A stretch of 64,000 bases of DNA from Cellulomonas soli (lineage in GTDB: Bacteria; Actinomycetota; Actinomycetes; Actinomycetales; Cellulomonadaceae): positions 496,001 through 560,000 of the forward strand of contig NZ_JACBZJ010000001.1 in NCBI RefSeq assembly GCF_013409305.1, written 5' to 3'. Shown one piece after another: positions 1 to 7,958 of this stretch. Both the position numbers and the translations under genes were made by a program. Position 1 is the first letter of the stretch, and every line of letters starts with the position of its first letter. Below the pieces are notes generated by a model. It saw nothing but the letters and a program-made list of their open reading frames with translations, had not been told where the DNA came from and made no database searches.

Positions 1-1208
1 GCTCCTCGCAGGTGAACCCGACCCGCCTGGACGACGCGCTGACCGCGCTGCGCACGGCCACCGGGACCGACGTGCCGTTCGAGGCGGGCTTCACGATCAC
101 CGGCGGACCGGCCGGCGACGACGACGCACTGCTGGCCTCGGCGGTCGAGGCGGCCCGTTCGGCCGGGACCGTCGTGCTCTTCCTGGGCCTGCCGGCCGCG
201 GACGAGTCCGAGGGCTACGACCGGACCACGCTGGCGCTGCCGGCCAACCAGGTGAGCGTCCTGGGCGCCGTCGCGCAGGTCTGCGAGCGGGTGGTCGTGG
301 TGCTCGCCAACGGCTCGACCGTGACGGTCGAGTGGGAGGCCCTCGCGCCCGCCGTGCTCGAGACCTGGCTGGGCGGGCAGGCCGGCGGGTCGGCCGTCGC
401 CGACATGCTCCTGGGCACCCTCGCCCCGGCCGGTCGGCTGGCCGAGACGATCCCGCACCGCATCGAGGACACCGCAGCGTTCGGCAACTTCCCCGGCGAG
501 CTCGGGCACGTGCGCTACGGCGAGGGCGTCCTGGTCGGCTACCGCTGGTACGACACGCGCGACGTGGCCGTCGCCTACCCCTTCGGCCACGGCCTGGGCT
601 ACACCACGTTCGGCTACTCCGACGTGCAGGCCACGGTGCGCGGCGAGGGCCCTGAGGCGAGCGTCGAGGTGCGCCTCACGGTCACCAACACCGGTGAGCG
701 CGAGGGTTCCGAGATCGTGCAGGTGTACGTCGGCGACCCGCAGTCCTCGGTGCTGCGACCCGTCCGCGAGCTCAAGGCGTTCCGCAAGGTGAGCCTCGAG
801 GCCGGTGCGTCGCAGGAGGTCGTCGTCACGCTCGACGCGCGTGACCTCTCCTTCTGGCACCCGGGCCTGGGCCGCTGGGTCGTCGAGTCCGGCACGTTCC
901 GGGTCGAGGTCGGCGCCTCGTCCCGCGACATCCGCACCGCGACCGACGTCGAGGTGACCGGTGAGCCCCTGTGGGGCGTCCTGACCCCCGACTCCACCTA
1001 CACGGAGTGGACCACCCACCCCGTCGGCGGCCCGCTGCTGCAGGCCGCGCTGGCGCCCGAGGGTGAAGCACCCGAGGTCGACGAGACCCTCGCCTCGATG
1101 ATGGGCGACATGCCGGTGCGGGTGCTGGCCGGCTTCGGCCTGGCCGGCTTCGACCTGGACTCGCTCGACGCGCTGGTCACCGAGGTTGGCGGGATCCCGG
1201 TCGCCTGA
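1..1208 (+). CDS. Glycoside hydrolase family 3 beta-glucosidase-like, C-terminal part (5' truncated by window edge)
   Basis: This is the 3' part of a GH3 exo-glycosidase, which removes terminal sugars from beta-linked oligosaccharides. The frame is open from the first bases and reads SSQVNPTR, typical of the middle of GH3 enzymes, so the GTG at 12 is internal. The second alpha/beta domain is present with ESEGYDR, where the Glu is the likely acid/base, followed by the conserved AFGNFPG and YPFGHGLGYTTF segments. A fibronectin-III-like domain then covers roughly residues 215-310. The last 80 residues are a less conserved extension. The N-terminal TIM barrel with the nucleophile Asp lies outside the window. 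No signal peptide can be judged. GH3 membership is secure; the substrate is not. Confidence 0.9.
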   Translation, partial: SSQVNPTRLDDALTALRTATGTDVPFEAGFTITGGPAGDDDALLASAVEAARSAGTVVLFLGLPAADESEGYDRTTLALPANQVSVLGAVAQVCERVVVVLANGSTVTVEWEALAPAVLETWLGGQAGGSAVADMLLGTLAPAGRLAETIPHRIEDTAAFGNFPGELGHVRYGEGVLVGYRWYDTRDVAVAYPFGHGLGYTTFGYSDVQATVRGEGPEASVEVRLTVTNTGEREGSEIVQVYVGDPQSSVLRPVRELKAFRKVSLEAGASQEVVVTLDARDLSFWHPGLGRWVVESGTFRVEVGASSRDIRTATDVEVTGEPLWGVLTPDSTYTEWTTHPVGGPLLQAALAPEGEAPEVDETLASMMGDMPVRVLAGFGLAGFDLDSLDALVTEVGGIPVA

Positions 1209-1226
1209 CCTCGCTCCCACCCGACC

Positions 1227-1284
1227 AGCAGGTCACCGACCGACGACTCCCGCCCTCCCGGGAGGACCCGGTCGGTGACCTGCT
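1227..1284. terminator. Long inverted repeat after the GH3 gene
   Basis: Arms AGCAGGTCACCGACCG (1227-1242) and its exact complement (1269-1284) form a perfect 16-bp stem. The 26-base loop itself contains the palindrome CCTCCCGGGAGG. It lies 18 bases after the GH3 stop. The right arm ends 13 bases before a -10-like CACACT of the next gene, so it could be a terminator without a U-tract or a regulator site. A terminator is the simpler reading. Confidence 0.5.
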
Positions 1285-1309
1285 CGCGTCCGTGCGCCAC
1301 ACTGCAGGC

Positions 1310-1675
1310 ATGGGCAAGGCGTACGACATCATGGCCGCGACGTGCCCCAGCCGGGTGGTCCTCAACCGGATCGGTGCGCGCTGGTCGATCTTCGTGGTGA
1401 CCGCGCTGGCCGAGGACACCATGCGCTTCACCGAGCTCAAGCAGTACGTGCAGGGCATCACCCCCAAGGCCCTCACCGAGACCCTGCGCGCCCTGGAGCA
1501 GGACGGCCTGGTCCTCCGCGAGGCCTACGACGAGAACCCGCCACGCGTCGAGTACCGCCTGAGCCCGCTCGGCCGGTCCCTGCTCGTCCCCCTGCAGGGC
1601 GTGCGCGAGTGGGCCGAGTCCCACGTGCCCGAGATCCTCGACGCCCAGGACCGCTGGGACGTGCGCACCCCATGA
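1310..1675 (+). CDS. HxlR-family winged-helix transcriptional regulator
   Basis: A 121-residue HxlR-type regulator, a small MarR-like dimeric winged-helix protein. Family features are the early Cys in TCPSR, the RIGARWSIF segment, the recognition region MRFTELKQYVQGITPKAL and the wing with PPRVEYRLSPLG. The ATG at 1310 is chosen because a -10-like CACACT ends six bases upstream, suggesting a leaderless transcript; an in-frame GTG at 1292 is less likely. Its stop overlaps the start of the next gene by ATGA, so the two are probably co-transcribed. The ligand is unknown. Confidence 0.88.
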   Translation: MGKAYDIMAATCPSRVVLNRIGARWSIFVVTALAEDTMRFTELKQYVQGITPKALTETLRALEQDGLVLREAYDENPPRVEYRLSPLGRSLLVPLQGVREWAESHVPEILDAQDRWDVRTP

Positions 1676-2001
1676 ACCGGACGCACGGCATCGCAGCGCT
1701 GGCCGTCGTGCTCGTGCTGGGCGCCGCCGCCACAGCGCTCGTCCCGGACCGAGAAGGTGTGGACGTGCCGGACGAGGGCCCGTGGACGATCGCCGTGGCA
1801 ACCGGCTTCCACGACCTCGACGACTGCCTCGACGACGAGGCCGTCGCGGTGGTCACCTCCAGCGCCGACCTGCCGTCCACGAGAACGGCGCTCACCTTCG
1901 TCGAGTCCGCCACCCGCTCGGACGTGGAGCGGGTGGCCTCGTGCCTGACGGGTCGGGTCGGGGCCGATGCCGTGATCGTCCTGACGACGGACGCCGGCTG
2001 A
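1672..2001 (+). CDS. Small exported or membrane-anchored hypothetical protein
   Basis: A 109-residue protein translationally coupled to the HxlR gene through an ATGA overlap. It begins with a short basic end and one hydrophobic segment (about residues 7-25), a signal peptide or membrane anchor, followed by an acidic domain with two Cys residues (in DDCLDD and ASCLTG) that could form a disulfide outside the membrane. I do not recognise a family. The overlap and good coding character support a real gene. Confidence 0.65.
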   Translation: MNRTHGIAALAVVLVLGAAATALVPDREGVDVPDEGPWTIAVATGFHDLDDCLDDEAVAVVTSSADLPSTRTALTFVESATRSDVERVASCLTGRVGADAVIVLTTDAG

Positions 2002-2289
2002 TCAGTCCTGCGGCCGTCCGCGGCGCAGCTCACGGTCGATGTCGGCCTCGGTGATCGGGCGTCGGCCGAGCACCTCCCACGCGTTGAGCGCCAGGCCGAT
2101 CCCCCAGCCGCCGAGCACCCAGATCGGCCAGAAGTTGCCGTTCGGCGTCGTCACCCACCAGACCAGCACGAGGAACGAGTTGACCACCACGTACGTGACG
2201 GCGTGCGTCGTGAGGTCGCGGCGTGCGCGCACCCGCTTGAGGGCGAGCTCTCGCTCTTTGTCACGCGAGGGCACAGCGGGCTCGGTCAC
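2002..2289 (-). CDS. 2TM-domain small membrane protein
   Basis: A 95-residue protein of the 2TM type. It has a charged N-terminus (DKERELALKRVRARRD), two hydrophobic helices separated by TTPNGNFWP, then NAWEVLGRRPITEADIDRE, the usual tail of this family. The GTG at 2289 is preceded by AAGGAG at good spacing; a longer in-frame start at 2349 lacks such a site. The stop abuts that of the upstream plus-strand gene, so the genes converge. Function is unknown; in other bacteria the domain is often attached to histidine kinases or regulators. Confidence 0.8.
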   Translation of the reverse strand: MTEPAVPSRDKERELALKRVRARRDLTTHAVTYVVVNSFLVLVWWVTTPNGNFWPIWVLGGWGIGLALNAWEVLGRRPITEADIDRELRRGRPQD

Positions 2290-2515
2290 GACGCACTCCT
2301 TGTCGATCGATGGTGTGACCAGCCATTCTGCCCGTCGGCGCCCGCGCACGGTCGCGGTCCGGCGGCCCGATCTGGAAGCGACGCCGCCTGTTCAGCGGGG
2401 ACGAGTGCAACTCAGCGGCTCACCCACACCACCCCACCACCGCGAGCACCTCGGGAAGCCCGGTCTGAACCATGATGACGATGAGGCGAGCACGACTCGA
2501 CGAGGAGGTGCCGGC

Positions 2516-2839
2516 ATGAGGCGACACATCGCGGCCCTGGGAGGCCTTGCAGCGCTCGGACTCCTGACCGGGTGCGTCTACGACGCGGGCTACGCCGCGG
2601 TGTCCTACGAGAACCGGCTCGACGACACCGTGGTCATCACACTCGAAGGCGACGGTGGGCCGTACGAGGTGGTCGTTGGTGGCGACTCGGCCAAGGTGCT
2701 CGCGACAGACGAGTGCAAGGGCACGGCGATCGTGGTCAAGACCGAGGACGGCGACCTGGTCGGGCGGGTGGAGAAGCCCGCGTGCCCCGACTGGCGTCTG
2801 GTGGTCAACGAGGACGGCACCCTCGACTACAGCGAGTAG
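2516..2839 (+). CDS. Small putative lipoprotein
   Basis: A 107-residue protein with a classical lipoprotein signal: basic MRRH, a hydrophobic stretch and the lipobox LLTGC near residue 20. The mature part is a compact beta-rich domain with two further Cys residues (DECKG and KPACPDW). A GAGGAGGTG site precedes the ATG. The stop is TAG, unusual in this DNA. The same frame stays open for another 79 codons after the stop. The family is not recognised. Confidence 0.8.
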   Translation: MRRHIAALGGLAALGLLTGCVYDAGYAAVSYENRLDDTVVITLEGDGGPYEVVVGGDSAKVLATDECKGTAIVVKTEDGDLVGRVEKPACPDWRLVVNEDGTLDYSE

Positions 2840-3155
2840 AACTCGGTCGACGAACGCACGTGCTTCGCCCTCGACGTCGGCGTGACCCGCACCAGCACCG
2901 CCGCCCTCTACGCCCTGGCCGAACCCACCAACCCCGGCGGTGCCGTGGGCACCTTCGCCATCTCCGACCGCACCCACACCTCCCCCACCACCACCGCAGC
3001 AAGCCCCATCCGGCCTCACAGGAGTGCGGGCGACCGTACGCGGAAGCGCCGGTGCTGGTTCGCATCATGCATGTGCTGAGCGGGCCTATTGCAGACCAAT
3101 GACCGCCTGTTTACAGAGGCGACCACCCGTGCGACTGCGACCGGTCGCCTCTGAC
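2840..3155. other. Stretch without a convincing gene
   Basis: No start with a ribosome site and no family match was seen on either strand. The frame of the upstream lipoprotein continues past its TAG to 3079, reading FALDVGVTRTSTAALYALAE and on. This could be a former C-terminal extension or chance. Confidence 0.4.
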
Positions 3156-3482
3156 CTACGGGCGCACCGCCAGGCAAGCAAGAGCGATCACAAAGCTCTC
3201 CGCTGCCAGCGTCGTCAGAACGGCCCGACGGCCGCGAAGCCACATCTGGCGCACCGAAAGAACGCCGAGAATGCCGACTGCCGCGAGCGACAGGATCCAA
3301 TGGACCGCCCACATCTGTCGAAGTGCCGTGTCGCACGCCCTGGGGACAGGAAGGACCGCGGCGCAGATCCCATCGTTGGGGACATGGGACGCGATCGACC
3401 AGATGAGGATCCCGCCGACTGCCGCGAGGCAGACCAGGCCGGTGTTGATGATGCGGGTTGAGGCCGGGCCGTCCTGCGTCAT
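3156..3482 (-). CDS. Small hypothetical membrane protein
   Basis: A 108-residue protein with three predicted membrane helices (about residues 11-30, 58-78 and 86-105). Two Cys residues (GICAAV and RACDTA) lie in the loop between the first two helices, a possible extracytoplasmic disulfide. No ribosome-binding site is visible, but TAGCCT lies six bases before the ATG, fitting a leaderless transcript. No family is recognised. Confidence 0.6.
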   Translation of the reverse strand: MTQDGPASTRIINTGLVCLAAVGGILIWSIASHVPNDGICAAVLPVPRACDTALRQMWAVHWILSLAAVGILGVLSVRQMWLRGRRAVLTTLAAESFVIALACLAVRP

Positions 3483-3696
3483 GCCGCGAGGCTAGCCAGG
3501 CTCTTCGGCTCTCGGCAGGTGTAGGCGTAGCGGGTCGCGCGTCGGGGCCAGCACGTCGACTGCTCCGGGGCAGTTGCGCAGCCGCCCCGAGGATTCGCCC
3601 GCGGTGGGTCGCCGTGCGACCGACGAGCGCCTGGGGACCGCGACTCCGCAACGGCCGACCGCGCGCCACCCCTCCACCCCGGGCGAATCCCCCTGG

Positions 3697-4425
3697 TCAG
3701 GCGTGCCGCGCGCCGCCCTCGACGTGGATCGTCTCACCGCTGACGTACCCGGCGGTGAGCAGCCAGAGGGCGGCCTCGGTGATGTCGTCGGTCCGGCCGA
3801 CGCGGCCGACGAGCGTCCCGCCGGCGGCCCCGGCGAAGAACGAGGCCTTGGCGCCCTCGCCCAGGGTGTCCCAGGTGCCGGAGTCGACGATGCCGGGCGA
3901 GATCGCGTTCACCCGCACGGGGGCGAGCTCGACCGCCAGGTGCGTCGCGAGCGCGGCGACGGCGGCGTTGGTCACGCCCATGACGGTGTAGCCCGGGGAG
4001 GGGTTCCAGGCGGCGACGCCGGAGAACAGCAGGATCGACCCGTCCGGGGCGAGCCGGGGGGCGAGGTGCTTGGCGACGAGCATCGGCCCGATGACCTTGG
4101 CCTGGAAGGCGCGCACGACCGCGTCGTGCTGGTAGCCGGTGACGGGCACGTCGTGGTGGGCCGAGGCTGTGACGACGACGTGGTCGAGCCGGTCGAACGT
4201 GGCCGCGGCCTCGGCGATGCTGCGCTCGTCCCCGATGTCGATCAGCGCCGAGGTCGCCCCGGGTAGCGTGGCCGCGACCTGCGCGGCGCGGTCGGCGTCA
4301 CGGGCGCCGACGACCACGGCGGCGCCGGCGCGCGCGGCGGCTTCCGCGATGCCGCGTCCGAGTCCTCGGGCTCCGCCGATCACCAGGACGGTCCTGCCTG
4401 CGAGCGGTGCTGCGTGGTTGTCCAT
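3697..4425 (-). CDS. SDR-family oxidoreductase with an altered catalytic motif
   Basis: A 242-residue short-chain dehydrogenase/reductase. The NAD(P) motif GGARGLGRG is at residues 17-25, the acidic residue after beta-3 is in ALIDIGDE, the catalytic Ser region is LLFSGVA, and PVRVNAISPGIVDS follows the active-site helix. The usual Tyr-x3-Lys reads YTVMG, so the catalytic Lys is Gly in this copy. AGGAGG precedes the ATG. It is divergent from the FadH-like gene at 4788 and probably shares control with it. The substrate is unknown, and activity is uncertain without the Lys. Confidence 0.88.
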   Translation of the reverse strand: MDNHAAPLAGRTVLVIGGARGLGRGIAEAAARAGAAVVVGARDADRAAQVAATLPGATSALIDIGDERSIAEAAATFDRLDHVVVTASAHHDVPVTGYQHDAVVRAFQAKVIGPMLVAKHLAPRLAPDGSILLFSGVAAWNPSPGYTVMGVTNAAVAALATHLAVELAPVRVNAISPGIVDSGTWDTLGEGAKASFFAGAAGGTLVGRVGRTDDITEAALWLLTAGYVSGETIHVEGGARHA

Positions 4426-4787
4426 GGTCGTCGCCTCCTCATCAGGGGGCGTCGATCGCCCCGCACGAGCGACGGTAGGTTTTGTATACCGGTACCTTCA
4501 ACGAAACCGGAGCCCTCTCACCTGGGGGCCCGCTGTGCGCCTGTGGTGGACGTCACAGTATTTGCGCGTCACGTCATGCCTCCTCTTGACATGTCAGGGG
4601 TGACGACGCCCGTTCGCGGGCGTACCCGGTCGCGGCGTTGGTGACGAAGGAGGGCTCGCCACCACCGTCGCGACCGGTTCCCCCTGACGGGACCATCGAC
4701 CTGCCCCATCACCTACCACGCGGTAAAGAATCGGCCTGGAGACCCGGCGCGGACGCCCCCGACCCCCGCCCCGGGAGGAAGGGCACC
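4426..4787. promoter_or_regulatory. Divergent regulatory region between the SDR and FadH-like genes
   Basis: This 362-base gap is locally AT-rich near 4485-4600. It holds the palindrome TGACATGTCA (4587-4596), overlapping a -35-like TTGACA (4586-4591), and a perfect 7-bp stem ACGCCCG/CGGGCGT closed by a TTCG loop (4606-4623). It also holds TACCGGTA within the TA-rich stretch near 4490, close to the SDR start. These are candidates for promoters and an operator; no clear -10 was identified. GGAGGA just before 4788 is the ribosome site of the right-hand gene. Confidence 0.4.
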
Positions 4788-6746
4788 ATGACCGCCGTCC
4801 CCGTCGACCTGCAGGCGCCGCGCGCCTCCTTCGACCGCACGCTCTCCCCCGGCCGCATCGGCTCGCTCGAGCTGCCGAACCGGATCGTCCTGGCGCCCAT
4901 GGGCACCGAGATGGGCACCCACGAGGGCCTGTTCACCGAGCGTGAGATCGCCTACTACACCGCGCGTGCCGCCGGTGGAGCCGGCCTGGTCATGACCGGC
5001 ATCAGCGCCGTGTCCCAGGACTTCGAGCACATCAACCCGGGCCTGTGCCGCGTCGACACCGACGAGTCGATCGCCGGACTGACCGCGCTGGCCGAGTCGA
5101 TCCACGCGGTCGGCGGGCTGGTCAGCCTGCAGCTGACCGCCGGGCTCGGCCGCAACATCAACGTCGTCGACCCGAACCTGGCTCCCATCTCGGCGTCCGA
5201 CAACCCGCACTTCTCGCAGCCCGACGTGACCTGTCGCCCGCTCGAGATCGACGAGATCGCGCTCATCGTCCGCCGCCACGGCGAGGCCGCCGCGCGTGCC
5301 GCCGCCGCCGGCATCGACGCGATCGACATCCACGGGCACACCGGCTACCTCGTCGACCAGTTCCTCTCGCCCGTCTGGAACCGGCGCGAGGACCAGTACG
5401 GCGGCTCGGTCGAGAACCGCTGCCGGTTCGCCGTCGAGATCCTGCAGGCCATCAAGGCCGCCGCCCCCGGCCTGCCCGTCTCGTTCCGCCTGTCGGTCGA
5501 CCACCGGTTCCCCGGCGGGCGCACCGCCGCCGAGTCGCGCCAGATCGCGGTCATCCTGCAGGACGCGGGCCTCGACCTGATGATCGCCGACGACGGCTCC
5601 TACGAGGCGATGGACTACGTCTTCCCGCCCTACTACCTGGGCGACGCCTGCATGGTCGGCGCGGCCGCCACGCTCAAGGAGGTGCTCGACATCCCCGTGA
5701 TGGCCGTCGGCAACCTCACGCCCGAGAACGGCGAGGCGCTGCTCGAGGCCGGCCAGGCCGACTTCGTCGGGGTCGGTCGCGGCCTCATCGCCGACCCGGA
5801 CATGCCGCGCAAGCTCGCGCAGGGCCGCCGCGGCGACGTCCGCCCGTGCATCCGCTGCAACTCGATGTGCGTCGGCAACGCGTTCTTCGCCCTGCCCCTG
5901 GGCTGCGCGGTCAACCCGCAGGTCGGCATGGAGCTCGAGCGGGCCATCACCCCGACGGACGCGCCCAAGCACGTCGTGGTCGTCGGCGCCGGCCCCGGCG
6001 GGCTCGAGGCCGCACGCGTCGCGGGCCTGCGCGGCCACCGGGTCGACGTCTACGAGCAGTCCGACGTGCTCGGCGGCGTCCTGTGGCCGGCCGCGACGCC
6101 GGAGTTCAAGAAGGAGCTGCGGGCGATGGTCGGCTGGTGGGAGCGGCAGATCGCCGACCTGCCCGTCACCGTGCACCTGGGCCACGCGATCACCGCGGAC
6201 TCCCCCGTGCTGGCCGACGCGGACGCGATCGTGGTCGCGACCGGCTCGGTGCCGCTGGTGCCCTCCTCGATCCCCGGCATCGACGGGCCCACGGTCGTCG
6301 GCGTGCTCGACTTCCACCAGGGCGCACCCGTCGGCCGTCGCGTCGTGGTCGCCGGCGGCGGCCTGTCCGGCGCGGACGCCGCGCTCGAGCTCGCGCAGGA
6401 CGGGCACGAGGTCACGCTGGTCGAGATGGCCGACGAGATCGCCCGCGACATGCTGCTGATCAACCGGATCACGCTGCTGCGCCAGCTCGCCGAGCACGGC
6501 GTGACGTCGCTGACCGGGCACACGGTCACCGGGGTTGACGCCCTCGGAGTGACGCTGACCGGCCCGGACGGCGTGCGCACGGTCGAGGCCGACACGGTCG
6601 TCACCGCGTTCGGCGTGCGCCCGGCGGACGCGCTCGTCCACGCCCTCGCGGGTCGTGCGAACGTGCACGCGCTCGGTGACTGCGTGAAGCCCGCGAAGGT
6701 CGGCGAGGCGATCAACGCAGGGTTCACGGTCGCACTGGCTCTCTGA
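4788..6746 (+). CDS. FAD/FMN/[4Fe-4S] oxidoreductase of the 2,4-dienoyl-CoA reductase (FadH)/Old Yellow Enzyme type
   Basis: A 652-residue three-part flavoenzyme. Residues 14-345 form an Old Yellow Enzyme TIM barrel that binds FMN (LPNRIVLAPMGTEMG, DIHGHTGYLVDQFLSP). Cys354, Cys357, Cys361 and Cys373 give the C-x2-C-x3-C-x11-C pattern of the [4Fe-4S] cluster. The rest is an FAD/NAD(P) reductase with VVVVGAGPGGLEAARVAG and VVVAGGGLSGADAALELA. Electrons would pass from NAD(P)H through FAD and the cluster to FMN and reduce an activated double bond. The ATG at 4788 has GGAGGA at good spacing; an in-frame GTG at 4638 would add a Pro-rich tail and is unlikely. The divergent SDR may act in the same pathway. 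The substrate could be a dienoyl-CoA or another enone. Confidence 0.9.
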   Translation: MTAVPVDLQAPRASFDRTLSPGRIGSLELPNRIVLAPMGTEMGTHEGLFTEREIAYYTARAAGGAGLVMTGISAVSQDFEHINPGLCRVDTDESIAGLTALAESIHAVGGLVSLQLTAGLGRNINVVDPNLAPISASDNPHFSQPDVTCRPLEIDEIALIVRRHGEAAARAAAAGIDAIDIHGHTGYLVDQFLSPVWNRREDQYGGSVENRCRFAVEILQAIKAAAPGLPVSFRLSVDHRFPGGRTAAESRQIAVILQDAGLDLMIADDGSYEAMDYVFPPYYLGDACMVGAAATLKEVLDIPVMAVGNLTPENGEALLEAGQADFVGVGRGLIADPDMPRKLAQGRRGDVRPCIRCNSMCVGNAFFALPLGCAVNPQVGMELERAITPTDAPKHVVVVGAGPGGLEAARVAGLRGHRVDVYEQSDVLGGVLWPAATPEFKKELRAMVGWWERQIADLPVTVHLGHAITADSPVLADADAIVVATGSVPLVPSSIPGIDGPTVVGVLDFHQGAPVGRRVVVAGGGLSGADAALELAQDGHEVTLVEMADEIARDMLLINRITLLRQLAEHGVTSLTGHTVTGVDALGVTLTGPDGVRTVEADTVVTAFGVRPADALVHALAGRANVHALGDCVKPAKVGEAINAGFTVALAL

Positions 6747-6765
6747 GCCCTGACCTGACCTGCGA

Positions 6766-6803
6766 CGTCGAGCGCCCGTCCCTCCCGGGGCGGGCGCTCG
6801 ACG
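6766..6803. terminator. Bidirectional terminator-like hairpin
   Basis: A perfect 13-bp GC-rich stem, CGTCGAGCGCCCG (6766-6778) with its complement (6791-6803) and a 12-base loop, sits between the convergent FadH-like and TetR genes. Confidence 0.7.
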
Positions 6804-6807
6804 CGTG

Positions 6808-7389
6808 TCAGCGGGCGCTCGCCCCGAACCTCAGGCCGTCGACGACGAGGTCGAGGAGCCGGCGCACCTGCTCGTCCCACTCCGGACCCGAGCCGACGGA
6901 CCACACCGCGCCCATCGCGCGCAGGACGTCCTCGGCACCGACGTCCTGCCGGATCGTGCCGTCGACCGCGCCTGCCTGCAGGAGCACCGCGAGCGCCCCG
7001 ACGATCCGCTCGCGCGTCTCGCCGAAGAGCGGGGAGTCGGTGCCCACGGCCGCGCGCAGCGCGGCGCCCATGCCCCGCTTGGTCGCCGCGTAGCGCACGA
7101 AGCGACCCATCCACTCGCGCAGCGACTCCACGGCAGGTCGGCCGGGCGCGAGCAGCTCCGGTGCGGCGTCGCACAGCTGCTGCACCTCCTGCCGGTACGC
7201 GGCCTCGACGAGCGCGTTGCGCTGCGGGAAGTGCCGGTAGAGCGTCCCGATGCCGACGCCCGCGCGCGCCGCGATGGTCTCGAGCGGGACGTCGCCGTCC
7301 TCCGCGAGCGCGGCGGCGGCCACGGCGAGCAGCTTCTCGCGGTTGCGCTGCGCGTCGGCGCGCGGGGCTCGGGCGGGTGCGGTGGACAC
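6808..7389 (-). CDS. TetR/AcrR-family transcriptional regulator
   Basis: A 193-residue TetR-type repressor. The N-terminal helix-turn-helix reads ETIAARAGVGIGTLYRHFPQR (about residues 36-56). The rest is the all-helical ligand-binding and dimer domain, ending in a TetR_C-like segment. The GTG at 7389 has an AGGAA site upstream. It is divergent from the VOC gene at 7581. Two nearly identical palindromes lie just upstream of its own start and are probably its operators, implying autoregulation and control of the VOC gene. The ligand is unknown. Confidence 0.88.
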   Translation of the reverse strand: MSTAPARAPRADAQRNREKLLAVAAAALAEDGDVPLETIAARAGVGIGTLYRHFPQRNALVEAAYRQEVQQLCDAAPELLAPGRPAVESLREWMGRFVRYAATKRGMGAALRAAVGTDSPLFGETRERIVGALAVLLQAGAVDGTIRQDVGAEDVLRAMGAVWSVGSGPEWDEQVRRLLDLVVDGLRFGASAR

Positions 7390-7414
7390 GGGATCTCGCT
7401 TTCCTCTTGCTGAA

Positions 7415-7461
7415 CGGAGGACCCTCCGCTTAGAGTGAGGGCACAAACGGAGGCGCCTCCG
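7415..7461. promoter_or_regulatory. Pair of operator-like palindromes between the TetR and VOC genes
   Basis: CGGAGG-AC-CCTCCG (7415-7428) and the perfect palindrome CGGAGGCGCCTCCG (7448-7461) share the flanks AA before and CT after. They start 33 bases apart, about three helical turns. Paired sites next to a TetR gene are typical repressor operators. Binding is inferred. Confidence 0.65.
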
Positions 7462-7580
7462 CTCCAGGGTACGACGAATGCCCCGGGACGTCGACGCCGC
7501 ACCTCCACCACCCCCACCACCGGCGGCCCGGCCGCCCACACCCTCTCCCGACCCCTTCGCCCCCCCGACAGGAGCCACCC

Positions 7581-7934
7581 ATGGCCAGCACCTTCCGCGG
7601 ACTCACCTTCGACGCCCACGACGCCCACGCCACAGCGGTCTTCTGGGCCGCCGTCCTCGGCCGCGACCTCGCGCCCGGTGCGAGCGCCGCACGCGCCGAG
7701 CTGCTCGACGACCCGGTCGAGCACGCCCCGCGCATCGTCTTCGAGCAGGTCCTCGACGGGCACCCGGTGCACGGCGCGCTGCGCCTCGACCTGGTCACCC
7801 CGGACCTCACCTCCGAGTCCGACCGCCTCGTCCGGCTCGGCGCCCGGCGCCTGGGTCGGGTCACCGCGGGCACCAGCTGGGTCACCCTCACCGACCCCGA
7901 GGGCAACCCGTTCGACCTGGTCGCGGCCGCCTGA
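7581..7934 (+). CDS. VOC (glyoxalase/bleomycin-resistance-like) family protein
   Basis: A 117-residue single-unit vicinal-oxygen-chelate protein. It starts with RGLTFDAHDAHATAVFWAAVLG, where the first strand and helix match the VOC module, and ends with WVTLTDPEGNPFDLV, the usual metal- or substrate-side strand. AGGAG precedes the ATG. It probably dimerises to form the active cavity. It is divergent from the TetR gene and likely regulated by it. Proteins of this subgroup are usually called glyoxalase-like and their ligands are unknown. Confidence 0.85.
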   Translation: MASTFRGLTFDAHDAHATAVFWAAVLGRDLAPGASAARAELLDDPVEHAPRIVFEQVLDGHPVHGALRLDLVTPDLTSESDRLVRLGARRLGRVTAGTSWVTLTDPEGNPFDLVAAA

Positions 7935-7958
7935 CCCACGGCCGCTAGGGTCGGCGAC

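Noticed and set aside
4638..4787. Longer N-terminus for the FadH-like enzyme from GTG 4638
   Set aside because: The extra 50 residues are Pro/Arg-rich and unlike the family, and they include the regulatory region; ATG 4788 has a good ribosome site.
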